Origin: Labilibaculum manganireducens
Lineage (GTDB): Bacteria > Bacteroidota > Bacteroidia > Bacteroidales > Marinifilaceae
Reading direction: 5' to 3'
Assembly: GCF_002843385.1 (NCBI RefSeq)
Contig: NZ_MVDE01000041.1
Coordinates: 1 to 46,237, forward strand
DNA length: 46,237 nt
Below the pieces are notes generated by a model. That model was not told where the DNA came from and ran no database searches. It worked only from the letters and a program-made list of their open reading frames with translations. Below are positions 8,258 to 17,121 of the stretch, in pieces. The translations under genes were made by a program, and so were the position numbers. The number at the start of each line of letters is the position of its first letter. Position 1 is the first letter of the stretch.

Positions 8258-10696
8258 ATGTTTACAAGAAAGATGAACTGTGTTTTACGCAGAGCAGCAG
8301 TGTTAATTTTATTGCAATTTGTATGTTTTATTGGATTCTCTCAACTTACCTTAACCGGTAAAGTTACCGATAAAGCAGGAAAAGCACTTCCGGGTGCCAC
8401 AATCGCAGTAAAAGGAACTTATTTAGGAACCGTTGCCAGTTCGAATGGTACATACAGGTTTCAGAATTTAAAAGAAGGAAACTACAGTTTTGTGGTTTCA
8501 TTTTTGGGTTATGAAAGTGCTCAAAAAGAAGTGAAGCTGAGTAAGTCAGAAGAAATTGACTTTAATTTGGAAGCATCTGCCATTATGGCCGATGAGGTTC
8601 TTGTTGCTGCTACCCGTGCGGGCAATAAGGTTCCGGTTGCTATTACAAATCTCTCAGGGGATGATGTAAGAAGGCAGAATACAGGACAGGATATTCCTTA
8701 TCAGTTAAGTTTGACTCCTTCATTGGTTGAGGCTTCTGAATCAGGTAATGGTGTTGGTTATTCTTCCTTGAGAATTAGAGGAACAGATGCTACCCGAATT
8801 AATGTAACGATTAATGGTGTTCCTTTGAATGATTCTGAATCACAAGGTGTTTTTTGGGTAAATATGCCCGATTTTGCATCTTCGGTAAATAACATTCAAA
8901 TTCAGCGGGGAGTAGGAACATCTACCAATGGAGCTGCAGCTTTTGGTGCGACCATTAATTTTCAGACAGAAACTATTAATGCAGATCCTTATGCAGAGGT
9001 GCAAAGTGTTGCAGGTTCATATAATACGTTTAGGAATACAGTAAAAGTAGGAACAGGGCTAATTGACGGCAAGTTTAGTTTTGATGCTCGTTATTCCCGT
9101 TTAAAATCAGATGGTTTTGTTGATCGTGCATTCTCGGATCATGAATCTTTTTTTGTTAGTGGAACTTACTATACAGAAAAAAGTATGCTGAAGTTTAATG
9201 TGATGAGCGGTGATCAGAAAACAGGTATTTCCTGGTGGGGAAATGATGATATGGATGGCAAAGGTAGAAAATACAACCCAGCTGGGAAGTATAAGGATAA
9301 AGATGGCAATACGAAATTCTACGATAATCAAACCGATAACTACAAGCAAACTCATTACCAGTTGTTTTATTCTCAGGAGTTGAATTCAGCTTTGAATATG
9401 AATGCAGCTTTGCATTATACCAAGGGAAAAGGTTTTTATGAGCAATACAAGACGGATGAAAGCTATGCAGAATATGGTTTAAGTAATCCAAAGTATGGCG
9501 CTGAAGAGGTAAGTACTACAGATTTAACTCGTCAAAAATGGCTGAAGAATGACTTTTATGGATTTACATATTCTTTAAATTATAAGAAGAAAGGTGTAGA
9601 TGCTTCATTAGGTGGTGCTTGGAATCACTATGATGGAGATCACTTTGGAAATATACTTTGGGCCAAAAATGGTGGTATAATAAATGATTACCAGTGGTAT
9701 TTAAATAATGGTAAAAAAACAGACTACAATGCTTTTGCAAAAGTCAATCTTGGATTGAGTGATCAATTGAATGTATATGGTGATGTTCAGTATCGTCATA
9801 TTTCGTACGAGATGGATGGAATTGATGATGATTTGAAACCATTGATTCAAGATCATAAATTTGATTTCTTCAACCCTAAAATGGGATTGTTTTATACAAT
9901 TAACGATAGAAATAATGTCTACCTATCTTTTGGTTTGGCTCATCGTGAGCCAACCCGTACTAACTTTAAGGATGCTAAAGAAGACATTACAAGATTACCA
10001 AGTTCAGAGTCTTTATTTGATTATGAATTAGGTTATAATTTTAAATCTTCGAAAGCGACATTTGGGGTAAATATTTACTACATGTATTATCAAGATCAGT
10101 TGGTTGCAACTGGTGAAAGGAATAATGTAGGTTCTGCAATTATGACGAATGTTGATAAGAGTTATCGTGTCGGTTTTGAGTTTATTGGAGGTGTGCAGCT
10201 TCTTCCTAATTTGAAGTGGGATGCTAATCTGACTTTAAGTCGAAATAAGATTAAAGATTTTACAGATTATGTAAGTGTGATTGATGGAGATTGGGATGAA
10301 GTTGATGTGAAAGCTATAAAACTTGGCGAGACTGATATCAGTTATTCTCCGGAAGTAGTGGGTAGCAGTATTCTAAATTGGAACCCTGCAAAGGGGTTGG
10401 GAGTTAGCTTTATTAGCAAATATGTAGGCGAGCAGTTTTTCGATAACACATCAAACGAAGATCGTAAGATTGATGCTTATTTAGTAAATAACCTACGTTT
10501 CGAGTACACCGTTCAACCAAAATGGATGAAAGAAATTGCTTTCAATGTTCAGATCAATAATTTGTTTGATAAAGAATATGAGAACAATGCTTATGGTGAA
10601 CACAACGAGGGTTTAGATGGAACTCCTGGAACCTGGAAAGCATATTTCCCTCAGGCAGGAACAAATTTCATGGCAGGATTAACATTTAGATTTTAA
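8258..10696 (+). CDS. TonB-dependent outer-membrane receptor, thiamine-related
   Basis: An 812-residue protein with a signal peptide (hydrophobic run ending near residue 28, FIGFSQ). Residues about 30-105 form a carboxypeptidase regulatory-like domain (GKVTDKAGKALPGATI...FLGYES). The plug follows (DDVRRQNTGQDIPYQLSLTP, SLRIRGTDATRINVTINGVP, ...GVGTSTNGAAAFGATINF), then a 22-strand-type barrel ending in LTFRF with the terminal aromatic residue needed for assembly. It should import a substrate across the outer membrane with TonB energy. The TPP riboswitch in front and the PnuT-like permease and thiamine pyrophosphokinase behind indicate thiamine or a precursor. Thiamine-linked receptors of this kind are known in Bacteroides. 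Substrate is inferred from context. Confidence 0.92.
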   Translation: MFTRKMNCVLRRAAVLILLQFVCFIGFSQLTLTGKVTDKAGKALPGATIAVKGTYLGTVASSNGTYRFQNLKEGNYSFVVSFLGYESAQKEVKLSKSEEIDFNLEASAIMADEVLVAATRAGNKVPVAITNLSGDDVRRQNTGQDIPYQLSLTPSLVEASESGNGVGYSSLRIRGTDATRINVTINGVPLNDSESQGVFWVNMPDFASSVNNIQIQRGVGTSTNGAAAFGATINFQTETINADPYAEVQSVAGSYNTFRNTVKVGTGLIDGKFSFDARYSRLKSDGFVDRAFSDHESFFVSGTYYTEKSMLKFNVMSGDQKTGISWWGNDDMDGKGRKYNPAGKYKDKDGNTKFYDNQTDNYKQTHYQLFYSQELNSALNMNAALHYTKGKGFYEQYKTDESYAEYGLSNPKYGAEEVSTTDLTRQKWLKNDFYGFTYSLNYKKKGVDASLGGAWNHYDGDHFGNILWAKNGGIINDYQWYLNNGKKTDYNAFAKVNLGLSDQLNVYGDVQYRHISYEMDGIDDDLKPLIQDHKFDFFNPKMGLFYTINDRNNVYLSFGLAHREPTRTNFKDAKEDITRLPSSESLFDYELGYNFKSSKATFGVNIYYMYYQDQLVATGERNNVGSAIMTNVDKSYRVGFEFIGGVQLLPNLKWDANLTLSRNKIKDFTDYVSVIDGDWDEVDVKAIKLGETDISYSPEVVGSSILNWNPAKGLGVSFISKYVGEQFFDNTSNEDRKIDAYLVNNLRFEYTVQPKWMKEIAFNVQINNLFDKEYENNAYGEHNEGLDGTPGTWKAYFPQAGTNFMAGLTFRF

Positions 10697-10711
10697 TTAT
10701 TTGATATACAG

Positions 10712-10752
10712 AACACCGGTTTCTATCTTGCATAGAATCTGGTGTTTTTTTA
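10712..10752 (+). terminator. Terminator or attenuator within the thiamine locus
   Basis: A long hairpin (ACACCGGTTTCTAT with ATAGAATCTGGTGT, one mismatch and one G-U) is followed by seven Ts. It lies between the receptor gene and the permease gene, so it probably lowers expression of the two downstream genes relative to the receptor. Confidence 0.75.
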
Positions 10753-10765
10753 ATATGCTTCAGAA

Positions 10766-11356
10766 ATGAATTGGATTGTTGATAATATCATTGAAATAAT
10801 TGGAACCATTGCCGGTTTAATCTTTCTTTTTTTAGAAATCAAACAGAATAAATGGTTGTGGCCGGTTGGGCTTTTAACCTCGGTGATGTACATTTATGTG
10901 TTTTTTATTGCCAAGTTGTATGCCGACATGTCTCTTCAATTCTACTATGTTTTTATTAGTATTTACGGTTGGATTGTTTGGTCGAAAGGAGCTGGTCAGA
11001 AAGAAATTCCGGTGACCAAATTATCCAAAGGATTGTTTTTGATTCTTTTTGGAGCCAGCATGCTAATCTATGCTGTTATCTCATATATACTGGTGGCTCA
11101 TACTGATGCTTCTATTCCATATTGGGATGCTTTTACAACAGCCTTGAGTATTGTTGCTACCTGGATGCTGGCGCGGAAAATTTTAGAGCAATGGCTGGTT
11201 TGGGTAATTGTAAATGCGGTTTCTTTGGGGCTGTATATCTATAAAGGACTGTATCCAACTTCTGTTCTTTTCTTTTTTTATACTGTTTTGGCAGTGGTAG
11301 GATATATTCAATGGAAAAAAGATATGCTTTATACTGAAGCAATTTCCCGCGAATAA
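10766..11356 (+). CDS. pnuT: PnuT-like thiamine permease (PnuC family)
   Basis: A 196-residue inner-membrane protein with about seven hydrophobic helices. It carries PnuC-family marks: NKWLWPVGLLTSVMYIYVF, FYYVFISIYGWIVW and WDAFTTALSIVATWMLARK. PnuC proteins take up nicotinamide riboside by facilitated diffusion with trapping by phosphorylation; the PnuT branch carries thiamine. Placement between a TPP-controlled receptor and a thiamine pyrophosphokinase favours thiamine. The kinase gene 53 bases downstream would trap the vitamin as TPP. The family is sure; the substrate rests on neighbours. Confidence 0.9.
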   Translation: MNWIVDNIIEIIGTIAGLIFLFLEIKQNKWLWPVGLLTSVMYIYVFFIAKLYADMSLQFYYVFISIYGWIVWSKGAGQKEIPVTKLSKGLFLILFGASMLIYAVISYILVAHTDASIPYWDAFTTALSIVATWMLARKILEQWLVWVIVNAVSLGLYIYKGLYPTSVLFFFYTVLAVVGYIQWKKDMLYTEAISRE

Positions 11357-11409
11357 TTACTTTTGTGTTTGGTAAAATTCAAATTCTGAAAGATTTAGAT
11401 TAAGTAAGC

Positions 11410-12027
11410 ATGCAAAAGAAAGCGGTAATTCTGGCTAATGGCTCATTCCCTACACACAAAATTCCTTTAAACGAATTAAAATCCTCAAAATATATTGTTT
11501 GCTGCGATGGTGCAATCAATAAATTGGATGAAGCTGGAATTGAGCCTTTCGCAATTGTAGGCGACCTGGATTCTTTAAATCCGGAAATGAAATGGAAATA
11601 CCGCGATATCATTCACCATTTTGCCAATCAGGACAGTAATGATTTAACCAAAGCCATTAACTGGTGTCTGGAAAATAAATTTTCTCAGGTTATTATTGTG
11701 GGAGCAACCGGACAGCGTGACGATCATATGATTGGAAATGTGTTTTTACTGCCGCAATACGCAAAAAAAATTCGTGTGAGAATGCTTACCAATTATGGTT
11801 GTTTTACACCGCTTCTTCGTTCAAAAAATTTCGACAGTTACACTCGTCAGCAAGTTTCAATATTTTCTCCCAATTCGGAGACTTTAATTTCTACAGCCAA
11901 CTTACGATATGCATTAACAGAGCAAAAACTGGAACTGATGAATCAGGGAACCCTAAATGAATCGATGGGGGACAGTTTCCGAATTGAATTTGAAGGTGGT
12001 CCGTTAATTATTTATCAGGAATATTGA
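11410..12027 (+). CDS. thiN: Thiamine pyrophosphokinase
   Basis: A 205-residue protein that transfers pyrophosphate from ATP to thiamine, giving TPP. Visible motifs are CCDGAINKL (about 35), GDLDSLN (about 54), the DSNDLTKAINW block (about 77) and GATGQRDDHMIGN (about 100), all typical of the catalytic domain. The C-terminal half has the beta-rich thiamine-binding segment (VSIFSPNSE, LRYALTEQKLELMNQGTLNES). The length is normal. It closes the TPP riboswitch locus and gives the metabolic trap for the PnuT-like permease. Confidence 0.95.
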   Translation: MQKKAVILANGSFPTHKIPLNELKSSKYIVCCDGAINKLDEAGIEPFAIVGDLDSLNPEMKWKYRDIIHHFANQDSNDLTKAINWCLENKFSQVIIVGATGQRDDHMIGNVFLLPQYAKKIRVRMLTNYGCFTPLLRSKNFDSYTRQQVSIFSPNSETLISTANLRYALTEQKLELMNQGTLNESMGDSFRIEFEGGPLIIYQEY

Positions 12028-12258
12028 GATATCTGCATAATAGATAATTCTTTATTTTTTTTGAAATTCTTTTAAAATGCTTTGTTAAGTTTTTGTAAGT
12101 ATCTGATTGTCAAGATGATTTGCTTAATGTGTATTTCAGTATAAAGATCTGAAAATAAGCACACTGCAAATCGATCTAATATCTCACATCTAAAATCTAA
12201 CGATCTATTGCAAATGAAAAGCTGTTTTATAATATTCTTATAAACTAATATTCCTGTA

Positions 12259-12266
12259 TATCTTTG
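12259..12266 (+). promoter_or_regulatory. Promoter -7 box of the porin-like gene
   Basis: TATCTTTG matches TAnnTTTG and lies 26 bases before the start codon. The -33 box is not clear. Confidence 0.5.
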
Positions 12267-12291
12267 CGGCGCAAAAAAACTGATAAAATCT

Positions 12292-13551
12292 ATGAAAAAA
12301 ATTAACTACCTACTACTTTTAGCACTTTTCTGTGTTGGCATCCCTAAGCTTAATGCTCAAGAGAAGAAAGACGAAATTAAGGTGAAATTCGGAGGTTATG
12401 TACACTCTTTATTTACCTACGATACCCGTCAAACAGTTAGTGCCCGGGAGGGATTCATATTACTTTACCCACAAGATGAAGATTTGGATGCTGCCGGAAA
12501 GGACATGAACAAAGGCGGCGTTTATAATATGGCTGTTATTCAGTCGCGTGTAAATGCAAAAATTGCAGGTCCTGAAATTTTAGGAGCGAAGACCAACGGT
12601 TTATTGGAAGCAGAGTTTATCGGCAATGCAGAATCGGATGTGAACGGGTTGCGTTTGCGTCACGCTTTTGTGAATTTGGATTGGGGCAAGACTTCTTTGT
12701 TAATAGGACAAACATGGTCACCATTATTTGATGCTGAAATCTTTCCAACTACAGTTGGTGCCAATGCCGGATTGCCGTTCAAAGCTTTTGCGCGTAATCC
12801 TCAGCTGCGTTTAACGTACAAAACAGAGCATTGGAAATTGTTGGCAGCTATTGCATCGGAGCGTGATTATACAAGTACCGGACCCGACGGAGCGAGTAAC
12901 AAATATTTAAGAAATTCAGGATTGCCTATTCTTCAGGGACTGGTTCATTACTATGCAGGAAAGCATGTGTTTGGACTAAGTGGAGAGTTTAAAAACATCA
13001 AACCATCTTTAACAAGTACAACCGGATCATTAAAAGATGGTAACTTAACTAAATGGAAGAATGATGAAACACTTTCGTCGTGGGCTGTGGTTGCATCTTA
13101 TAAATTGAATTTAAAACCAATTACTTTTAAGACTCAAACTACTTACGGCACCAACTTAACTGATGTGTTAATGTTAGGTGGATATGCAGCGAAAAGTTTA
13201 AATCCTATGACTAATGAAGCCAGTTATACAGGTATAAAGGTTTTAGGTACATGGACTGATGTTTCTTACATTAAAAATAATTTTGAGTTGGCCTTACATG
13301 CCGGTTATTCAAAAAATATGGGTGCTGATGATAAGGTTATTCCAGGTATGATTTATAGCCGGGGAAAAGATATTGGAGAATTGTATCGTATTGCGCCACG
13401 GGTTGCGAAACGTTTCGAGAATTTGAAGATGGAATTGGAAGTAGAATATACAGCAGCAGCTTACGGTGATGTTACTGAGAAAGCCGAAGTTGAGAATACC
13501 CATTGGGTAGGAAATACAAGAATTTCGGTAGGCTTGTACTATTTCTTTTAA
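12292..13551 (+). CDS. Outer-membrane porin-like beta-barrel protein (DcaP-like)
   Basis: A 419-residue protein with a signal peptide (MKKINYLLLLALFCVGIPKLNAQ). The mature part begins VKFGGYVHSLFTYDTRQ and is made of alternating amphipathic strands, ending ISVGLYYFF with a terminal Phe, as expected of an outer-membrane barrel. The block RHAFVNLDWGKTSLLIGQTWSP followed by FPTTVGANAG resembles DcaP and related trimeric porin families. It probably allows passive diffusion of small anionic or dicarboxylate-like solutes, but the solute cannot be told. It stands alone between two intergenic regions, with its own -7 box and terminator. Confidence 0.8.
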   Translation: MKKINYLLLLALFCVGIPKLNAQEKKDEIKVKFGGYVHSLFTYDTRQTVSAREGFILLYPQDEDLDAAGKDMNKGGVYNMAVIQSRVNAKIAGPEILGAKTNGLLEAEFIGNAESDVNGLRLRHAFVNLDWGKTSLLIGQTWSPLFDAEIFPTTVGANAGLPFKAFARNPQLRLTYKTEHWKLLAAIASERDYTSTGPDGASNKYLRNSGLPILQGLVHYYAGKHVFGLSGEFKNIKPSLTSTTGSLKDGNLTKWKNDETLSSWAVVASYKLNLKPITFKTQTTYGTNLTDVLMLGGYAAKSLNPMTNEASYTGIKVLGTWTDVSYIKNNFELALHAGYSKNMGADDKVIPGMIYSRGKDIGELYRIAPRVAKRFENLKMELEVEYTAAAYGDVTEKAEVENTHWVGNTRISVGLYYFF

Positions 13552-13569
13552 ATAAGGAATTGAATACAG

Positions 13570-13600
13570 AAGGCGGACAGAAATGTCCGCCTTTATTTTT
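13570..13600. terminator. Bidirectional terminator
   Basis: A perfect 10-bp stem (AAGGCGGACA with TGTCCGCCTT) with GAAA loop, then a T-rich run. It sits between the convergent porin-like and sensor kinase genes. Confidence 0.85.
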
Positions 13601-15470
13601 AAAACGGAATGGTAAAATAGAAGGTGGTTCCCTCATTTGGTTTCGAGATAAACCAAATTTCGCCTCCTAAAAGCTCAACCAGACTTTTACTGATTGCCAA
13701 TCCCAATCCGGTACCTCCATATTTCCTTGTATCAGCATTTAAATCAGCCTGACGGAAACGGTCGAAAATAATTTTTTGTTTGTCTTCAGATATACCGATT
13801 CCTGTGTCTTTCACAAAAAACCGGAGGAAGTCTCCTTTAATATCATATCCAATTTCAATTGTTCCTATGTTGGTAAATTTTATTGAATTTTCGATTAAAT
13901 TATTGAAAATCTGAACCAAACGCATTGTGTCAGTATTGAATTCAGTGATGCTTTTATCATCAGGAACAGTAGTTATAATGGAAAGATTTTTATTATCATG
14001 CAAGTCCAGTATAGCTTCGTAAATTTCATTCAGATTTACGAATAGATTATCCAGAACACATTTGTTTTTCACAATTTTTAATTGATTGGTCTCAATTTTC
14101 GAGATGTCCAGTATGTCACTGATTAAGCGAAGCAGGTGTTTTGTGTTTCTTTGAATAATTGAGATAAAGCGGGTACGTTTTTCTTTTTCTACATCATCAC
14201 CGGCCAATAGATCGGTAAAACCTAAAATGGCATTCATTGGAGTTCGGATTTCGTGCGACATATTAGCCAAAAATGCCGATTTCAATCTACTTGATTCCTC
14301 GGCTGCTTCCTTAGCAATTTTTAGTTCTTCGTGATTGGCTTTTATTTCCAGCAAATGAGCTTTTTCTTTTTGAGCACGAACCTTTCGTAAATGCATATTA
14401 ATGGTCATCACAATGATAATAATTGTAAGAAGAATCAATACTGTTAGGGTTAGAATAACAATTTCTTTGTTTTCGCGGACAAAACTGTATGGTTCATTTA
14501 TAATACGGGAATCTTTAGGGAGTTTCGATCTGTCAATATTGAATTGTGTTAGTTGTTTGTAGTCAAAACAATTCTCGTATTTTGCATTTTGGGAAGGAAT
14601 ATCATCTATACTAGTACCTGATAGAACTCTTTTTGCCATTTCGGTAACTTGTTTTCCTTGATTTCTACCCGTAATTAATGTTCCTCCTACAGCCCCGTGA
14701 CCCATGTAAAAATCCCAAACACAGTAAATTGGTACCTTGCAATAAGGTATTACTTCTCTAAAACTATCTTCGTAAGTATAATACTTCCCTTCAGAATCTC
14801 TATTGTAAAGCAGATATAAAACAATCGAATTTTTATCCAGCGAGGAGAGTTCTTTTTGAAGATTCGGCATATGATCTGGTTGAATGATTCTGTAAGGAAT
14901 CAATTCTTCCATATTTTTGATATCATCTTCAACAAATTGTACCATGGCTTTTCCTGTGGTGGTTTTGTCGCTGACGATAACAAGTTCTGAAAACTTTGGG
15001 TGATTTTCTTTAATGAGATCAATGGTAGAACAAAAATTCATATTTTCGAAAACTCCGCTGTAGCCTTTCGGAACGTCAATAGTTGAGTTCAAACCGCAAA
15101 ACAATACAGGCACAGAGCCAAAAATCTGATTCTTATATTCTAATAAGAAATCATAAGCATTGTTGTCTGTAGATATAATTAAGTCGAATTTTCTATTCTT
15201 ATATTTTTCCTGATAAAATTTGGCAAGTACATTCAAGTAGTTTTGGGAGAAATATCTTTTTGTATCCATATCCTCTATGTAAACAGAATAGGATGATTCC
15301 GTTGAAAGCTCCCGCTTGATACTTGATACGATGGAGTCGGTCCAGCTTAAACCATTGTGGTAGGAATTTAAGACTAAAATATCTTTCTGATTAGCGGAAA
15401 AACCTTTAAAACAGAAGATGAAAAGAAAGAGTACAATTGAAAAATATTGCTTTGTAATTCTCATAAACAT
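13599..15470 (-). CDS. Membrane sensor histidine kinase with substrate-binding-protein-like sensor
   Basis: A 623-residue protein (start ATG at 15470, with a second ATG at 15464). A signal-anchor segment is followed by a periplasmic domain of about 300 residues (DILVLNSYHNGLSWTDSI...VLFCGLNST...GTLITGRNQG) that resembles the ABC substrate-binding fold of the PF04392 type. A membrane helix (VILTLTVLILLTIIIIVM, about 335-358) and a short coiled coil lead to HisKA with FLANMSHEIRTPMNAI (His near 406) and HATPase_c with NNLIENSIKFT, DTGIGIS and GGTGLGLAIS. No receiver or output domain is attached and no response regulator lies near, so it is an orphan kinase. It probably senses a small periplasmic ligand. 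Confidence 0.9.
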   Translation of the reverse strand: MFMRITKQYFSIVLFLFIFCFKGFSANQKDILVLNSYHNGLSWTDSIVSSIKRELSTESSYSVYIEDMDTKRYFSQNYLNVLAKFYQEKYKNRKFDLIISTDNNAYDFLLEYKNQIFGSVPVLFCGLNSTIDVPKGYSGVFENMNFCSTIDLIKENHPKFSELVIVSDKTTTGKAMVQFVEDDIKNMEELIPYRIIQPDHMPNLQKELSSLDKNSIVLYLLYNRDSEGKYYTYEDSFREVIPYCKVPIYCVWDFYMGHGAVGGTLITGRNQGKQVTEMAKRVLSGTSIDDIPSQNAKYENCFDYKQLTQFNIDRSKLPKDSRIINEPYSFVRENKEIVILTLTVLILLTIIIIVMTINMHLRKVRAQKEKAHLLEIKANHEELKIAKEAAEESSRLKSAFLANMSHEIRTPMNAILGFTDLLAGDDVEKEKRTRFISIIQRNTKHLLRLISDILDISKIETNQLKIVKNKCVLDNLFVNLNEIYEAILDLHDNKNLSIITTVPDDKSITEFNTDTMRLVQIFNNLIENSIKFTNIGTIEIGYDIKGDFLRFFVKDTGIGISEDKQKIIFDRFRQADLNADTRKYGGTGLGLAISKSLVELLGGEIWFISKPNEGTTFYFTIPF

Positions 15471-15503
15471 CAAATTAGATCAGTAAACAGATGCAATCTG
15501 AAG

Positions 15504-16928
15504 TTATGAATTATAAAGCTGATTTAAAAGAGTTAAAAGTTTAATATTTACAGCAGATGATGAGCAGGAATAATTATTAATTAAAATTGTTACAGCATAT
15601 TCTTTTCCTGATTTTGTTGTCAGATAGCCGCAATAAGTTCTTACACCAGTCATCGATCCGGTTTTAGCCTTCCAGTTCCCTTGCAGATCACTATTCCGGC
15701 CGAACGATTTTAAAGTGCCTGATATCCCGGCAACAGGCAATGAAGAGCTAAACTCATTTGAATACCTGCTCTGATACATGATTCTTAAAATCTGATCGAA
15801 AAAGTCTGCAGAAACAGCGTTGAAGTGGGAGAGTCCGCTGCCATCGAACAGTGATATGTATTTTGTGGGAAGACCTTTTTGATTCCAGAAATTTTTAACA
15901 GCTTCAATTCCATTTTCCCAGCTTGCCTTTCCTGATTCTTTTGCTCCAATCTCGAAAAGCATATGATCGGCAAAAAGGTTGATGCTTTTTTGATTGGTAA
16001 GGCTTACAATGTCTTTCAGCTCCGGAGAATTCAAATTAAGAAGCAAACTTCTTTCTTTAGCAGGAAGAACCTTGTTTTCTATTGAGATTCCTACTTGCAG
16101 AAACGATTGATTCAGAGATTCGATTAAGCTGTTTTTTGGCTGCAAAAGGGCTCCTTTCACTTCAAATTGGGCTCTGTTTTGTGGAATGCTTCCTTCAATC
16201 CTTCGCTGATTACTGGTATTTCCACCAAAAATATAGGCCAGGTCGCGGTTTACAACCGAGCTGATTACCTGATTATCAAAAACCAATCCTGTGTTTTGCG
16301 GTTCTGTTTTTGTCAATTGTGTTGCAGTGCCGGCATTTCCCGATGAAAAAAACAGGCTGTACATATTATCATGAAAGCTAAGTCCGTTGGGAATTGCACC
16401 GTAGTAATTTCCGATATCTTCCCAGATCCATGTTGCAGGTATTTTGGCTTCAATATAAGAGTCGTCAGCCAGTATTTTTCCTTGGATTTTCAGGATGCCA
16501 AGCGCCTTAATTTTCTCTGCAATCTGTTGCTCAATCGGTTTTTCGTTCTCAAAATATTTCGACCCCAGTGTTGGATCTCCAAAACCTTTCACAATCAGAT
16601 TTCCAACAAGAGTTCCGTTTTTAAGAAGTTCTCCGTCGGTTTCAACTTGCGTTGCAAACTGATAATTGTTTCCTAAAATCTCCAGGGCAGCAGCCGTGGT
16701 AATTAATTTTTGTGTTGATGCGGGAACCAAGGCCAAATGAGCTTGGTTCATTGCTAAATTTTTACTTGTTTTCACATCCGAGACAACAATTCCTATTCCG
16801 GCCGAATAAAAACAGCTGTCCGATACAAACTCATTCACGTAAGTCTGTAATTTGTTAGGCCTGGGTTTCTGAGCTTCACAAGAAATTCCCAATAAGGAAA
16901 CAATGAAAACAAGCAGTAATTTATTCAT
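15504..16928 (-). CDS. dacB: D-alanyl-D-alanine carboxypeptidase/endopeptidase (PBP4, S13 family)
   Basis: A 474-residue lipoprotein (MNKLLLVFIVSLLGISC, lipobox Cys17). The ATG at 16928 is preferred to one three codons upstream because it starts the signal cleanly. S13 serine peptidase motifs are present: SxxK as PASTQKL (about 77), SxN as KSINLFADHML (about 320) and KTG as AKTGSMTGVRTYCGYL (about 420). The long insertion between SxxK and SxN is the usual PBP4 feature. It trims or cleaves peptidoglycan cross-links in the periplasm. The start overlaps the end of xseB by 8 bases, so it is likely cotranscribed with xseA and xseB, a link that looks positional rather than functional. Confidence 0.92.
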   Translation of the reverse strand: MNKLLLVFIVSLLGISCEAQKPRPNKLQTYVNEFVSDSCFYSAGIGIVVSDVKTSKNLAMNQAHLALVPASTQKLITTAAALEILGNNYQFATQVETDGELLKNGTLVGNLIVKGFGDPTLGSKYFENEKPIEQQIAEKIKALGILKIQGKILADDSYIEAKIPATWIWEDIGNYYGAIPNGLSFHDNMYSLFFSSGNAGTATQLTKTEPQNTGLVFDNQVISSVVNRDLAYIFGGNTSNQRRIEGSIPQNRAQFEVKGALLQPKNSLIESLNQSFLQVGISIENKVLPAKERSLLLNLNSPELKDIVSLTNQKSINLFADHMLFEIGAKESGKASWENGIEAVKNFWNQKGLPTKYISLFDGSGLSHFNAVSADFFDQILRIMYQSRYSNEFSSSLPVAGISGTLKSFGRNSDLQGNWKAKTGSMTGVRTYCGYLTTKSGKEYAVTILINNYSCSSSAVNIKLLTLLNQLYNS

Positions 16929-17121
16929 CCATCTCATTTAAAATTTTCTCAACTTCTTTTTCGGTATTGTGAAGCTTCTCTTTGCAGATTACAAGAAGCT
17001 CCGAAACCCGTTTCACTTTATCCGATAAATCATCCACATCCAGCTCGTCATTCTCGATGGAAGCAATGGTTTCTTCAATTTCGGTAATTGCATCGCGGTA
17101 GCTTGTCTTTTTTTTAGCCAT
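16921..17121 (-). CDS. xseB: Exodeoxyribonuclease VII small subunit
   Basis: A 66-residue helical protein with the XseB pattern: YRDAITEIEETIASIENDELDVDDLSDKVKR. It forms a multimeric complex with XseA that degrades single-stranded DNA from both ends. It overlaps xseA by 8 bases, indicating translational coupling. Confidence 0.93.
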   Translation of the reverse strand: MAKKKTSYRDAITEIEETIASIENDELDVDDLSDKVKRVSELLVICKEKLHNTEKEVEKILNEMDE

